Origin: Faecalimicrobium dakarense
GTDB taxonomy: Bacteria; Bacillota; Clostridia; Peptostreptococcales; Peptostreptococcaceae
NCBI RefSeq assembly: GCF_000499525.1
Contig: NZ_HG529236.1
Coordinates: forward strand, 1-58,556
Direction: 5' to 3'
DNA: 58,556 nucleotides
Shown: piece by piece, positions 1 to 9,981 of the stretch
How the letters are laid out: each line of letters opens with the position of its first letter
Numbering within the stretch: the first letter of the stretch is position 1
The notes under the pieces: model-generated
The model's input: the letters and a program-made list of their open reading frames with translations, nothing else
Database searches by the model: none
What the model was told of the DNA's origin: nothing
Program-made: the position numbers and the translations under genes

Positions 1-200
1 AGTTTTATTTATTTATAGATATTATAAATTTGAAATACCAGGTATTTTAAGCTTTTATAATATTAGTTAAAAAATTTTAATTTTTTAGATTAAAAACTAA
101 AATAGCGGGTAAAAATGTAGTATAGCTAAGATAATTTATTTAAAATTATATGGCTAAATTTTTTAAATTTAAATCCTAGTAAAATAGTTGGAATTTAATC

Positions 201-262
201 TTGACAAGAATACTATGGTATAATAAAATTAAATTGTAGATAATTCATACTAAAATAGTATG
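201..262 (+). promoter_or_regulatory. iscR promoter with inverted-repeat operators
   Basis: TTGACA at 201-206 and TAAAAT at 224-229 are separated by 17 nt, a good sigma-A promoter. An imperfect palindrome, ATAC-TATG-GTAT, lies in the spacer (210-221). A perfect one, CATACTA-AAA-TAGTATG, lies just downstream at 246-262. Rrf2/IscR proteins bind similar ATAC...GTAT operators, so autoregulation by the gene at 293 is the natural reading. Positions 1-200 contain AT-rich sequence in which I see no gene. Confidence 0.7.
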
Positions 263-292
263 GATTAGATTGAAAATAAAGGGTGATAAAAT

Positions 293-742
293 ATGAAGCT
301 ATCAACTAAAGGTAGATATGGACTTAAAGCTATGTTTGAACTTTCACTTAATCAAGATAATGGTCCCGTTCCCTTAAAGTTTATTGCAAAAAAGCAAAAA
401 GTATCGGATCAATACTTAGAACAAATATTTTCTAAGTTAAAAAAATCCGGTTTAGTTAAAAGTGTAAGGGGATCTCAAGGTGGATATTTGTTAGGGAAAG
501 AAGCTAAGGATATTACAGTTGGAGACATATTAACAGTACTTGAAGGACCAATATCTTTATCAGATTGTGTATTAGATGAAGATGTTTGTGAGAACTCAAG
601 TATGTGTGTCACGAAAGTAGTTTGGGAAAAAATGAAAAAGGGTATAGACGAAGTTGTAAACTCAATCACTCTTCAAGATATGATAAATGATTACAACAAA
701 AGTAAACCAGAAAATGATATAACTAATTTAATTATAAAATAG
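293..742 (+). CDS. iscR: Rrf2/IscR-family transcriptional regulator
   Basis: A 149-residue winged-helix regulator of the Rrf2 family. It opens with MKLSTKGRYGLKAM, typical of IscR/CymR proteins, and has the wing motif RGSQGGYLL near residue 60. Three cysteines, C92, C99 and C105, have the spacing that holds a [2Fe-2S] cluster in IscR, so it probably senses iron-sulphur status rather than cysteine as CymR does. The ATG follows GGGTGAT. iscS starts 18 nt downstream, so they form one operon, and palindromes in the promoter (210-262) suggest autoregulation. The cluster is inferred from cysteine spacing. Confidence 0.88.
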   Translation: MKLSTKGRYGLKAMFELSLNQDNGPVPLKFIAKKQKVSDQYLEQIFSKLKKSGLVKSVRGSQGGYLLGKEAKDITVGDILTVLEGPISLSDCVLDEDVCENSSMCVTKVVWEKMKKGIDEVVNSITLQDMINDYNKSKPENDITNLIIK

Positions 743-760
743 ATAGGGAGACGAATAAAA

Positions 761-1948
761 ATGGAAAAAAGAAGATTATATATGGATTATTCTGCGACAA
801 CTCCTGTAAAAAAAGAAGTGCTAGATGAAATGATGCCATATTTAACAGATTATTTTGGAAACGCGTCTAGTTTTCATACATTCGGAAGAGAAGCAAAAAA
901 TGCTTTAGATAAAGCTAGAGGACAAGTGGCGAACTTAATAAATGCAAAGCCAAATGAAATATATTTCACAGCAGGTGGAACAGAAAGTGATAACTGGGCA
1001 ATAGAAGGTGTAGCATATGCTAACAAGGCTAAAGGAAATCATATAATAACATCAAAAATAGAACACCATGCTGTACTTCATACATGTGAATACTTAGAAA
1101 AATATCATGGATTTGAAGTAACTTACTTAGATGTTGACTCTGAAGGTAAAGTAGACCTTAAGCAATTAGAAGAGTCAATAAAAGATACTACAATATTAAT
1201 AACTATAATGTTTGCAAACAATGAAATAGGAACTATACAACCAATAAAAGAAATTGGCGAAATAGCTAAAGCTCATAAAGTATTATTCCATACTGATGCA
1301 GTTCAAGCAGCAGGAAATATTAATATAGATGTTAAGGAATTAAACATAGACTTAATGAGTATGTCTTCACACAAAATATATGGACCAAAGGGTATAGGAG
1401 CTTTATACATTAAAGCAGGAACTAAGCTTCATACATTTGTTCATGGTGGAGCACAAGAAAGAAGAAGAAGAGCAGGAACTGAAAATATACCATCAATAGT
1501 TGGGTATGGAAAAGCTTGCGAAATAGCTAAAGCAAATATGGATAACCATATAGCTTCTTTAACAAAATTAAGAGGTAAATTAATAGATGGAATATTAAAA
1601 AATATACCATATACAACAGTAAATGGTAGCTTAGAAAATAGATTACCTGGAAATGTAAACTTTGGATTTGAGTTTATAGAAGGCGAAGGAATACTTTTAA
1701 TGTTAGACATGTTAGGTATAGCTGCATCAAGTGGATCAGCTTGTACTTCAGGATCATTAGATCCATCACATGTACTAATGGCTATAGGTCTACCTCATGA
1801 AAGAGCTCATGGGTCACTTAGACTTACAGTAGGAGATTTTACAACAGAAGACGATATAGATTATATAATAGAAAATTTACCGCCAGTGATAGAGAGATTA
1901 AGAAGTATGTCACCTCTTTATGACCAAATAAAAAATAAAAACAAATAA
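761..1948 (+). CDS. iscS: Cysteine desulfurase IscS/NifS
   Basis: PLP-dependent cysteine desulfurase that takes sulphur from cysteine as an enzyme persulfide and passes it to IscU and to tRNA-thiolating enzymes. The 395-residue protein has the normal family length. The PLP lysine is K205 in SSHKIYGPKG, and the catalytic cysteine is C328 in SSGSACTSG, the short-loop arrangement of the IscS/NifS group. It lies between iscR and iscU, 18 nt after the former and 42 nt before the latter. mnmA, a sulphur acceptor, follows downstream after a terminator. Confidence 0.95.
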   Translation: MEKRRLYMDYSATTPVKKEVLDEMMPYLTDYFGNASSFHTFGREAKNALDKARGQVANLINAKPNEIYFTAGGTESDNWAIEGVAYANKAKGNHIITSKIEHHAVLHTCEYLEKYHGFEVTYLDVDSEGKVDLKQLEESIKDTTILITIMFANNEIGTIQPIKEIGEIAKAHKVLFHTDAVQAAGNINIDVKELNIDLMSMSSHKIYGPKGIGALYIKAGTKLHTFVHGGAQERRRRAGTENIPSIVGYGKACEIAKANMDNHIASLTKLRGKLIDGILKNIPYTTVNGSLENRLPGNVNFGFEFIEGEGILLMLDMLGIAASSGSACTSGSLDPSHVLMAIGLPHERAHGSLRLTVGDFTTEDDIDYIIENLPPVIERLRSMSPLYDQIKNKNK

Positions 1949-1990
1949 TAAAAATACTGTAAATTAATAAGTATATAGGAGGATAAAAAT

Positions 1991-2440
1991 ATGAACCCAT
2001 ATAGTGATAAAGTTATGGATCATTTCATGAGCCCAAGAAATGTTGGGGAAATAGAAAATGCAAGTGGAATAGGTGAAGTTGGAAATGCTAAATGTGGAGA
2101 TATAATGAGAATATATCTTGATATAGAAGATGAAATAATAAAAGACGTTAAGTTTAAAACTTTCGGATGTGGATCAGCAATAGCTAGTTCATCAATGGCT
2201 ACAGAAATGGTAAAAGGAAAAACTATACATGAAGCATTAGATGTAACTAATAAAGCTGTTGCAGAAGCGTTAGATGGATTACCACCAGTAAAAATGCACT
2301 GTTCAGTTTTAGCAGAACAAGCTATAAAAGCTGCATTAATAGATTATGCTAAAAAGCACAATATACACATACCAGAATTAGATGGTGTCGTAATAGATGA
2401 TGATCATGATCATCACCACGATATAGAGGAAGAAGAATAA
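1991..2440 (+). CDS. iscU: Iron-sulphur cluster scaffold IscU/NifU-like
   Basis: Scaffold on which iron-sulphur clusters are built from IscS sulphur. The three ligand cysteines C35, C60 and C104 and the conserved D37 are present, in contexts (NAKCGD, FGCGSAIASS, HCSVLAEQA) of the NifU N-terminal/IscU family. The protein is 149 residues long. It ends in an unusual acidic, histidine-rich tail, about residues 136-149, with HDHHHD followed by glutamates, which could bind metal. An AGGAGG site precedes the ATG. This is the last gene of the operon; a terminator follows at 2467. Confidence 0.93.
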   Translation: MNPYSDKVMDHFMSPRNVGEIENASGIGEVGNAKCGDIMRIYLDIEDEIIKDVKFKTFGCGSAIASSSMATEMVKGKTIHEALDVTNKAVAEALDGLPPVKMHCSVLAEQAIKAALIDYAKKHNIHIPELDGVVIDDDHDHHHDIEEEE

Positions 2441-2466
2441 ATCCTAAATAAATAATTTAGATTACA

Positions 2467-2502
2467 ATATCCCTTTTAGGTAAAAATACTTAAAAGGGAT
2501 AT
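2467..2502 (+). terminator. Terminator after iscU
   Basis: The inverted repeat ATATCCCTTTTAGG / CTTAAAAGGGATAT has an 8-nt loop and ends the isc operon. It has only a weak T-run, so some read-through into mnmA is possible. The rest of 2503-2669 is AT-rich and shows no gene. Confidence 0.65.
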
Positions 2503-2669
2503 TACTATTTATATAAATTTTGAAACGTTTCTCTAATACATTAATTAAGTAGAAAATATAGGTTTTAGGCATATATTAGTAGCCTATTTCAAGATGATTG
2601 GTGATATTAAATTTTATACTTTAAAAAAAATAGACAAAATATATATAATATAAAGAATGAGGTGATTTT

Positions 2670-3749
2670 ATGAGCAAAAGAGTAATGATAGGAATGAGCG
2701 GAGGAGTAGATAGTTCAGTAGCAGCATATCTACTAAAAAAACAAGGCTATGATGTCATAGGGGTTACTATGAAACTATGGCAAGATGATGAAGACGATGA
2801 TACTATAGAAAATGAAGGTGGATGCTGTTCATTAGCGGCAGTTGAAGATGCAAGAAAAGTTGCTGAAAAAATAGGTATACCTTTTTATGTATTAAACTTT
2901 AGTGATGTATTTAAACAAAAGGTAATAGAGCCTTTTATAGATGAATATTTAAATGGAAGAACGCCAAATCCATGTATAGCATGTAATAAGCATATAAAAT
3001 TTGATGATTTCTTCAAAAAAGCTCGTCAAATAGGATGTGACTATGTAGCTACTGGTCACTATGCTAAGATAGAGAAAGATGAAGAAACTGGAAGATACTT
3101 ACTTAAGAAATCTGTTACGGATAAAAAAGACCAAACTTATGCACTTTATAATTTAACTCAAGAACAATTAGAACATACTTTATTACCAATAGGAGAATTT
3201 GAAAAAGATAAAGTTAGAGAAATTGCAAAAGAAATGGGAATGGAAGTTCATAATAAACCAGATAGTCAAGAAATATGTTTCGTAAAAGATAATGATTATG
3301 CTAGATATGTAAAAAAACATTCTAAAAAAAGAATTGAAGACGGATATTTTGTAGATACTAATGGTAATGTTTTAGGAAAACATAATGGTATAGTAAATTA
3401 CACTATAGGTCAAAGAAAAGGCCTAGGAATAGCATTTGGTAAGCCTATGTTTGTAGTTGATATAAATGCTAAGAAAAATACTGTTATACTTGGAGATAAT
3501 GATGATATATTCTCTAAAGAACTTATAGCTAAAGATGTCAACTTTATACCATTTGATAAGATAGATGAACCTATAAGAGTACAAGCTAAAATTAGATACT
3601 CAGCAAAGCCAGCAGATGCTACAGTTTATGCTCTTAGAAATGGAAAAATAAAAATAGCATTTGATGAGCCTCAAAGGGCAATAACAAAAGGACAATCTGT
3701 TGTAATGTATGATGGAGATACTGTTATTGGTGGAGGAGTAATCGACTAA
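2670..3749 (+). CDS. mnmA: tRNA-specific 2-thiouridylase MnmA
   Basis: Makes the 2-thio group of uridine-34 in Lys, Glu and Gln tRNAs, using ATP and sulphur relayed from IscS. The N-terminal PP-loop SGGVDSS is at residues 10-16. The catalytic pair is C105 (with C102 in NPCIACN) and C203 (QEICFV), and GHY near residue 130 is also conserved. The length of 359 is standard. The ATG follows GAGGTGAT. An acidic insertion at residues 39-45 (DDEDDD) comes before GGCCS. Its position after the isc operon fits its need for IscS sulphur. Confidence 0.96.
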   Translation: MSKRVMIGMSGGVDSSVAAYLLKKQGYDVIGVTMKLWQDDEDDDTIENEGGCCSLAAVEDARKVAEKIGIPFYVLNFSDVFKQKVIEPFIDEYLNGRTPNPCIACNKHIKFDDFFKKARQIGCDYVATGHYAKIEKDEETGRYLLKKSVTDKKDQTYALYNLTQEQLEHTLLPIGEFEKDKVREIAKEMGMEVHNKPDSQEICFVKDNDYARYVKKHSKKRIEDGYFVDTNGNVLGKHNGIVNYTIGQRKGLGIAFGKPMFVVDINAKKNTVILGDNDDIFSKELIAKDVNFIPFDKIDEPIRVQAKIRYSAKPADATVYALRNGKIKIAFDEPQRAITKGQSVVMYDGDTVIGGGVID

Positions 3750-3817
3750 TAGTATTAAAATAGTATTGCTAAATTTGAAAAAATTTAGTAATATAAAATA
3801 GATAATTTAAGAAGAAA

Positions 3818-4062
3818 AAAGCAGTGATAAGAATTAGTAAATTATTTGATGTCTCACAGAGAGAGGGAAGACGGTGCAAGCCCTTAGAATAAAATAATTG
3901 AAGCAGTCTTTGAGTTACAATCTTGAAATTTTAGTAGAGATTGTCGGTAGTTCCGTTATAACTAAGGTTTTCCAAAGATGTCACAATTTTGTGATAATTA
4001 GGGTGGTACCGCGAATATAATCCTCGCCCCTATAAGTTTATTTATAGGCGCGAGGTTTTTTA
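3818..4062 (+). promoter_or_regulatory. T-box leader of alaS (tRNA-Ala sensing)
   Basis: Classic T-box riboswitch. Stem I has the AGAGAG...GGTGCAAGCCC features (3858-3887), and the S-turn halves AGTA and GAA flank a helix of AATTATTT with AAATAATT. The specifier read just after GAA is GCA at 3903-3905, an alanine codon, matching the downstream gene. The T-box AGGGTGGTACCGCG is at 4000-4013. The competing terminator is CCTCGCC...GGCGCGAGG plus Ts at 4022-4061. Uncharged tRNA-Ala should allow read-through into alaS. Confidence 0.95.
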
Positions 4063-4069
4063 TATCTAA

Positions 4070-4089
4070 GGAAATTATGTGTAATTTCC
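4070..4089 (+). other. Hairpin in the alaS 5' UTR downstream of the T-box
   Basis: A perfect 8-bp stem with a 4-nt loop, GGAAATTA-TGTG-TAATTTCC, follows the T-box terminator. About 115 nt of further leader without an ORF lie between it and the alaS ATG. It has no T-run, so it is not a terminator. It could shape mRNA stability after read-through. Confidence 0.4.
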
Positions 4090-4203
4090 AACTGCTAGGC
4101 TTGAAATGTTTTGCCAACACGTTAATCAAGGGAGTGTATCGGCTAAATGATTAAAGCAAAATTTAATTATAAGCGAATTTTTAATACATAGGAGGATGTT
4201 AAT

Positions 4204-6849
4204 ATGCAACAAATGGGATTAAATGAAATAAGAAGCAAATTCTTAAAATTCTTCGAATCTAAAGATCACTACGTAAAAGAAAGTGCTTCTTTAGTACCAC
4301 ATAATGATAAAAGTTTATTACTTATAAACTCAGGTATGGCGCCGCTTAAAAACTACTTTGCAGGTGTTGAAGTACCACCAAGTAGTAGAATGACTACTTG
4401 CCAAAAATGTATAAGAACTGGTGATATAGAAAATGTAGGAAAGACTGCAAGACATGGTACTTTCTTTGAAATGTTAGGTAACTTCTCATTTGGAGATTAC
4501 TTTAAGAGAGAATCTATAAAGTGGGGATGGGAGTTCGTTACAGAACACTTAAATATGCCTGAAGATAAGATATGGGTTACAGTGTACGAAGAAGATGATG
4601 ATTCATATGACTTATGGGCAAAAGAGATGGGATTCCCTGAAGAAAGATTAGTTAGACTTGGAAAAGATGATAACTTCTGGGAAATAGGTATAGGACCTTG
4701 TGGACCATGTTCAGAGATACATTATGATAGAGGACCAGAATATGGATGTGACAATCCGGACTGTAAGCCAGGATGTGATTGTGACAGATACTTAGAATTC
4801 TGGAACCATGTATTTACTCAATTTGATAGAGATGAAAATGGTAACTACGGACAATTAGAACATAAAAACATAGATACAGGTATGGGTCTTGAGAGAATGG
4901 CTTGTATAATGCAAGATGTTGATAATATATTTGAAGTAGATACAATAAGACAAATAATAAGTGCTATAGAAAAAGCTGCTAATGTAGAATACGGAAAAGA
5001 TTCTAAAAGAGATGTTTCTGTAAGAATAATAACCGACCATATAAGAGCTGTAAGTTTCTTAGTAGCAGATGGTGTACTTCCATCAAATGAAGGTAGAGGA
5101 TACGTACTAAGAAGATTATTAAGACGTGCTGCTCGTCATGGAAAGTTACTTGGAATAAAAGAGAACTTCTTATTCAAATTAGTTGATGAAGTTATAAAAG
5201 TAAGTGGAGAAGCTTACCCAGAACTAGTTGAAAAAGAAAGCTACATCAAAAAGGTTATAAGAATAGAAGAAGAAAAATTCAATGAAACTATAGATCAAGG
5301 TAGTGAGATACTAGCTTCTTATATAGCAGAGTTAAAAGAAAATAAAGAAACTACTTTAAGTGGAGAAAATGCATTTAAATTATATGATACTTATGGATTC
5401 CCAATCGATTTAACTAAAGAAATATTAGAAGAAGAAAATCTTTTAATAGATGAAGAAGCTTTCAACGAAGAAATGAATAAGCAAAGAGAAAGAGCTAGAA
5501 GTGCTAGAGGAAATATGGATGGAGAAAGTTGGAAAGAAGATCCATTATCTAAATTAGATTCTTCAGTTGCTAGTGAATTTGATGGATATAAAGAGTTAAA
5601 AAATAGAGGAACAGTTAAAGCTATAGTTGTAGACAATGAAATAGTGGAAGCAGCAGAAGCTGGCCAAAGTGTAGTTATAGTACTAGATAAAACAACATTC
5701 TACCCAGAAGGTGGAGGACAAGCAGGAGACTGTGGAGTTTTAGTAAATGATGACGAAGATATAGTAATAGAAATAACTGATACAAGAAAAGGTGCTAATA
5801 ACACTATAAAGCACATAGGAACTGTTAAGTCAGGAAAAGTAAACAATGGTGAAGTATTAAAGACAATAGTAAATAAAGAAGTAAGAATGGCATCTGCTAG
5901 AAACCATAGTGCTACTCACTTATTACACAAAGTATTAAAAGAAGTATTAGGAGATCATGTTAACCAAGCAGGATCACTTGTTACTCCAGAAAGATTAAGA
6001 TTTGACGTTACTCATTTTGAAGCTATAACAAAAGATGAATTAAAAGTTATCGAAGAAAAAGTAAATGAAGCTATATTAGAAGCTTTAGATATAAATTGTG
6101 AAAATATGACTATAAATGAAGCTAAAGAAAAAGGAGCTACGGCTCTATTTGGCGAAAAGTATGGTAATGATGTAAGAGTTGTTTCAATGGGAGACTTCTC
6201 AATCGAACTTTGTGGAGGAACACACTTAACTAATACTTCTCAAGTAGGAATGTTTAAGATATTATCTGAAGGTGGAGTAGCTGCTGGTGTTAGAAGAATA
6301 GAAGCTATAACAGGTAAAGCAGTATATGAATACTTAAAAGAAAAAGAAGCATTAATAGCTGAAGTTTCATCAAACTTAAAAACTAAAGAAGATAGTTTAG
6401 CTCAAAGAGTAACTAATCTTTTAGAAGAAAATAAAAACTTATCTAAAGAATTACATGATGTAAAAACTAAGATGAGCTTACAGGAAGTAGACTCAGTTCT
6501 TGATTCTAAAGTAGATATAAATGGAGTTAATCTAGTAGCTACTAAGTTTGAAGGTATGGATATGAATACACTTAAAGAAGTTGCAGATAATTTAAGAGAT
6601 AAGTTAGCTTCTGGTGTAGTAGTTCTTGCAAATGTAGCTGATGATAAAGTAAGCTTTGTTGTTACTGCTACAAATGATGTAATAGCTAAAGGAATACATT
6701 CAGGTAATATAGTTAGAGAAGTTGCAAAGGTTGCTTCAGGAAAAGGTGGAGGAAGACCTAATATGGCGCAAGCTGGTGCAACTGATGTAGCTAAAGTTGA
6801 TGAAGCTTTAAAGTATGCAAGTGAGGTTGTTAAAACACAAGTAAAATAA
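4204..6849 (+). CDS. alaS: Alanyl-tRNA synthetase
   Basis: Charges tRNA-Ala with alanine. The 881-residue protein has all the expected parts: the class II catalytic core at the N-terminus (motif RTGDIENVGKTARHGTFFEMLGN begins near residue 75), the tRNA-binding helical region, the editing domain with H568 and H572 of HSATH and C670 of CGGTH, and the C-terminal DHHA1 segment (GKGGGRPNMAQAG). An AGGAGG site lies just before the ATG. Expression is controlled by the T-box upstream with a GCA specifier. ireB follows at 25 nt. Confidence 0.97.
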   Translation: MQQMGLNEIRSKFLKFFESKDHYVKESASLVPHNDKSLLLINSGMAPLKNYFAGVEVPPSSRMTTCQKCIRTGDIENVGKTARHGTFFEMLGNFSFGDYFKRESIKWGWEFVTEHLNMPEDKIWVTVYEEDDDSYDLWAKEMGFPEERLVRLGKDDNFWEIGIGPCGPCSEIHYDRGPEYGCDNPDCKPGCDCDRYLEFWNHVFTQFDRDENGNYGQLEHKNIDTGMGLERMACIMQDVDNIFEVDTIRQIISAIEKAANVEYGKDSKRDVSVRIITDHIRAVSFLVADGVLPSNEGRGYVLRRLLRRAARHGKLLGIKENFLFKLVDEVIKVSGEAYPELVEKESYIKKVIRIEEEKFNETIDQGSEILASYIAELKENKETTLSGENAFKLYDTYGFPIDLTKEILEEENLLIDEEAFNEEMNKQRERARSARGNMDGESWKEDPLSKLDSSVASEFDGYKELKNRGTVKAIVVDNEIVEAAEAGQSVVIVLDKTTFYPEGGGQAGDCGVLVNDDEDIVIEITDTRKGANNTIKHIGTVKSGKVNNGEVLKTIVNKEVRMASARNHSATHLLHKVLKEVLGDHVNQAGSLVTPERLRFDVTHFEAITKDELKVIEEKVNEAILEALDINCENMTINEAKEKGATALFGEKYGNDVRVVSMGDFSIELCGGTHLTNTSQVGMFKILSEGGVAAGVRRIEAITGKAVYEYLKEKEALIAEVSSNLKTKEDSLAQRVTNLLEENKNLSKELHDVKTKMSLQEVDSVLDSKVDINGVNLVATKFEGMDMNTLKEVADNLRDKLASGVVVLANVADDKVSFVVTATNDVIAKGIHSGNIVREVAKVASGKGGGRPNMAQAGATDVAKVDEALKYASEVVKTQVK

Positions 6850-6873
6850 TAATTACTTAAGGAGGTTTTTAAC

Positions 6874-7131
6874 ATGGAAAAAGATTTAGACTATACTATG
6901 AAATTTGAAAGTATGTCAGAAGATAAAATGAACGTTTCACAAGCAATAGATGTTGTATATGAAGCATTAGTTGAGAAAGGATATAACCCTATAAATCAAA
7001 TTATAGGGTATCTTCTTTCAGGTGACTCAAGTTATGTAACTAGTCATAAAAATGCTAGAAATATAATCAAAAAATTTGAAAGAGATGAGATACTTGAAGA
7101 AGTAATCACGTACTATCTTAACAGAAAGTAG
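6874..7131 (+). CDS. ireB: IreB-family regulatory phosphoprotein (UPF0297)
   Basis: An 85-residue acidic protein of the UPF0297/IreB family, which sits between alaS and ruvX throughout the Firmicutes. In Enterococcus, IreB is phosphorylated by the PASTA kinase IreK and affects cephalosporin resistance. The family features are the MNVSQAIDVVYEALVEKG region and YLLSGDSSYVTSHKNAR, with conserved threonine/serine residues. AAGGAGG precedes the ATG. The next gene begins 10 nt after its stop, so alaS, ireB and the membrane protein are co-transcribed. Kinase control here is inferred from the family. Confidence 0.88.
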   Translation: MEKDLDYTMKFESMSEDKMNVSQAIDVVYEALVEKGYNPINQIIGYLLSGDSSYVTSHKNARNIIKKFERDEILEEVITYYLNRK

Positions 7132-7140
7132 GTCAATCTA

Positions 7141-9324
7141 ATGAAGAAAAAGATTGTATCGTTATTAGCATCAATTTTATTAGTGTTAGTTTCTGTTACT
7201 CAATATAGCTTTGCCGATGAAAAAGGCAAGGTTATATTTATAGACATGAATAGAACCAACCTTATAAATATGCTTAAGATACCTTCTCTAGAAAATGAAC
7301 TGTCAACTAGAGGATATATAGGTCTTATGAATATAAGAGGTGACAAAGGAACTGATGATAGAAGATCCTTTGCAAGTATGGGTGCTGGAGGTAGAGCTAA
7401 CGTATCTACAGAAATGAATATTAATTTTGAAGAAATTAATGAAGATACAAAAGCAACTTTTAAAGCAGCAACTGGAAAATCACCAAAGAAAATAAATGAC
7501 CTAACTATAAACCAATCAATAAATGAAAATATAGAAAATGGTCAGTATGGATCGGTACTAGGTTCTCTTGGTCAAACATTATCTGATAATAAATTAAAAG
7601 TTGCTTTACTTGGTAACTCAGATATTATTGAAAATGGTGAACTAGTAAAAAATAGAAATTTAGGTTTAGTTTGTATGGATCAGTACGGTAGAATAGATGC
7701 TGGTAATATAGACAACATAAATACTAAAAATTCAAGTATGCCATTTGGGATACAAACTGATTATGATAAACTGATTAAAGAAACTAAAGAAAACTATAAA
7801 AGTAGTGATGCCTTATTTATAGAACTAGGAGACACATATAGGCTAGATTTATATAAAGGTTATTTAAATGACCATACATTTGCGAGCATGAAAAAAAATG
7901 TTTATAAAAATATTGATAAATACTTAAAAGAAGTGTTTAATATGGTTGGAGAAAATGATACTGTTTATATAGCTAGTGGATTTCCAAGTGATATAGACTA
8001 TAAAAATAAAAGAAGACTATCTCCAATAATTAAATTTAAAGGAGATAAAAAAGGTCTAGTATTATCAGCTACAACAAGAAGAGAAGGTATAGTTGCAAAT
8101 ATAGATATAGGAGTAGATATACTAAACGAATTTGGTCTTAAAAATGATGCTATGGTAGGTAGAAGCTATAGTCTTGTAGAAAAAGACGATAATGTAGAAT
8201 ACTTATCAGATGAATTTGAAAAAATAGTTACAATAGCTGATATAAGAGCAAATGTTATAAATGGATTTGTTAGTGTAATATCTATATCATGGGTAGTTGC
8301 AATGTGCTTAATATTCATTAGAAATAAAATAACTAACCAAGAAAAAGTATTTTCAGTGCTAAAAGAGTTTATAAAGCTAGGTATAATAATGCCATTATCA
8401 TTCTTAGTGGCCCCTATACTTAATTTACAAACTCCGGTTACTATAACTTGTGGAATACTTTTAACAACTTTAGCATTTTATATTTTAGGTAGATGGTTAT
8501 TTAAAGAAGATTTAAAGCAAATGGGATTCTTCGCATTTTTAACAATACTTCTTATAACTGTTGATTCTGTATTTGGAACTTACTTAATGCAAAATAATAT
8601 AATGAGTTATGATGCAATAATTGGTGCTAGATACTATGGTATAGGAAATGAATATGAAGGTGTTACAATAGCATCGGCAGTATTTGCATTAGCTGTACTT
8701 TTAAATTACAAAAAAATTCCTAAGTGGTTGGTAATAGTATTCTCACTTATAATACTTATAACTAGTGCATATCCATCAATGGGAGCTAATGTAGGTGGAG
8801 CTATATCGGAATGTGTAGCTTACTTATTATTTATACTATTAATATTTGATGTTAAAATGGACTTCAAAAAGGTTGTATTATTAGGATTAGCAGCAGTTGC
8901 AGTTGTTGCAATATTTGCAGCTCTAGACATAGTATCAGGTAGTGAGTCTCATTTAGGATTATTTGTAAAACAAATATTTATGAATGGACCAGAAGCTATA
9001 ATTCAGACATTTGGTAGAAAGATACAAATGAATATGAAGTTAGCTCAAAGTAGTGTGTGGGTAAATATTTTACTTGCTGGAATAGGTATAATAGGAGTAC
9101 TTATATTTAGACCATCAAGACATTTTAGAACAATAGCTAAGAAATATCCTATACTATTTAAAGGATTTGTTGCATCTATGGTGGGATGTATTGTTACACT
9201 TTTAGTAAATGATTCAGGAATAGTTGCAGCAGCTACAGCATCTATTTATATACTTATACCACTTATAATAATAAGTATAAATATGATGATATTTGATGAT
9301 AAAAAAGTTAAAACTTTAAAATAA
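7141..9324 (+). CDS. Large membrane protein with extracytoplasmic alkaline-phosphatase-like domain, function unknown
   Basis: A 727-residue protein of unrecognised function. It begins with a signal peptide ending near SFADE (residue 26). Residues 27 to about 365 form an extracytoplasmic domain whose opening VIFIDMNR and later ELGDTYRLD loosely recall an alkaline-phosphatase-like fold, with GGRANVSTEM where a catalytic Ser/Thr could sit. About nine hydrophobic segments follow (375-720). One loop, ARYYGIGNEYEG with a Glu and Arg/Tyr cluster, looks conserved and functional. It is translationally close to ireB (10 nt). I recall a similar gene at this position in C. difficile, also unnamed. Confidence 0.6.
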   Translation: MKKKIVSLLASILLVLVSVTQYSFADEKGKVIFIDMNRTNLINMLKIPSLENELSTRGYIGLMNIRGDKGTDDRRSFASMGAGGRANVSTEMNINFEEINEDTKATFKAATGKSPKKINDLTINQSINENIENGQYGSVLGSLGQTLSDNKLKVALLGNSDIIENGELVKNRNLGLVCMDQYGRIDAGNIDNINTKNSSMPFGIQTDYDKLIKETKENYKSSDALFIELGDTYRLDLYKGYLNDHTFASMKKNVYKNIDKYLKEVFNMVGENDTVYIASGFPSDIDYKNKRRLSPIIKFKGDKKGLVLSATTRREGIVANIDIGVDILNEFGLKNDAMVGRSYSLVEKDDNVEYLSDEFEKIVTIADIRANVINGFVSVISISWVVAMCLIFIRNKITNQEKVFSVLKEFIKLGIIMPLSFLVAPILNLQTPVTITCGILLTTLAFYILGRWLFKEDLKQMGFFAFLTILLITVDSVFGTYLMQNNIMSYDAIIGARYYGIGNEYEGVTIASAVFALAVLLNYKKIPKWLVIVFSLIILITSAYPSMGANVGGAISECVAYLLFILLIFDVKMDFKKVVLLGLAAVAVVAIFAALDIVSGSESHLGLFVKQIFMNGPEAIIQTFGRKIQMNMKLAQSSVWVNILLAGIGIIGVLIFRPSRHFRTIAKKYPILFKGFVASMVGCIVTLLVNDSGIVAAATASIYILIPLIIISINMMIFDDKKVKTLK

Positions 9325-9357
9325 AATTAGCCAGGAAGATTACCTGGCTAATTTTTA
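9325..9357 (+). terminator. Terminator after the membrane protein gene
   Basis: The stem AAATTAGCCAGG / CCTGGCTAATTT is followed by a short T-rich tail. It closes the alaS-ireB operon. Confidence 0.85.
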
Positions 9358-9486
9358 TTTTACTTAAATAAATATATATATTTTAAGCAATAATAATTAT
9401 ATTAGTAGCTGTACATAATAGTATAATATATGGTATTCTAGGGTTATTAAATTATTATTACACAAAGCACTATAAGGAGAAAATAT

Positions 9487-9912
9487 ATGTTAGACGGAAG
9501 AATAATGGGTCTTGATGTAGGAGATAAAACTATTGGAGTTGCAGTAAGTGATTTAATGGGATTAACTGCACAAGGCGTTAAAACTGTAAAAAGAGTTGGA
9601 AAGAAAAAAGATATAGAAGAGTTAAAAGCAATAATAAAGGAAAGGCAAGTTAATAAAATAGTTTCTGGGCTTCCGAAAAATATGAATGGAACACTTGGAC
9701 CACAAGGTGAAAAGGTAATAAAGTTTTGTGAATTATTAGAAGAAGAGACTGGAATAAAAATAGAATACTGGGATGAAAGATTATCTACAGTAGCAGCTGA
9801 AAGAACGTTAATACAAGGAAATGTAAGAAGAGAAAATAGAAAAAGTGTGATAGATATGGTCGCAGCTGTTATAATTTTACAAGGATATTTAGATAGACAA
9901 AGAAATTTCTAA
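9487..9912 (+). CDS. ruvX: RuvX/YqgF Holliday-junction resolvase-like protein
   Basis: A 141-residue RNase H-fold protein. The first strand carries [16 protein letters not shown] with the catalytic Asp, the middle has the family Gly/Pro motif [13 protein letters not shown], and [14 protein letters not shown] and KSVIDMVAA supply the remaining acidic residues. YqgF proteins are linked to 16S rRNA 5'-end processing or to junction resolution. The ireB/ruvX/DUF1292 order is widely conserved in Firmicutes. The SD AAGGAG lies upstream of the ATG. Confidence 0.92.
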   Translation: MLDGRIMGLDVGDKTIGVAVSDLMGLTAQGVKTVKRVGKKKDIEELKAIIKERQVNKIVSGLPKNMNGTLGPQGEKVIKFCELLEEETGIKIEYWDERLSTVAAERTLIQGNVRRENRKSVIDMVAAVIILQGYLDRQRNF

Positions 9913-9981
9913 AATACCTATAAAATTATAACTTTATGATATATAATATAAATAACAAATAATGAATCAGAGGTGAATTAA

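Noticed and set aside
6402-6875. 157-codon minus-strand frame at the end of alaS
   Set aside because: Lies fully inside the conserved alaS C-terminus, has no ribosome site, and its composition is that of an antisense frame.
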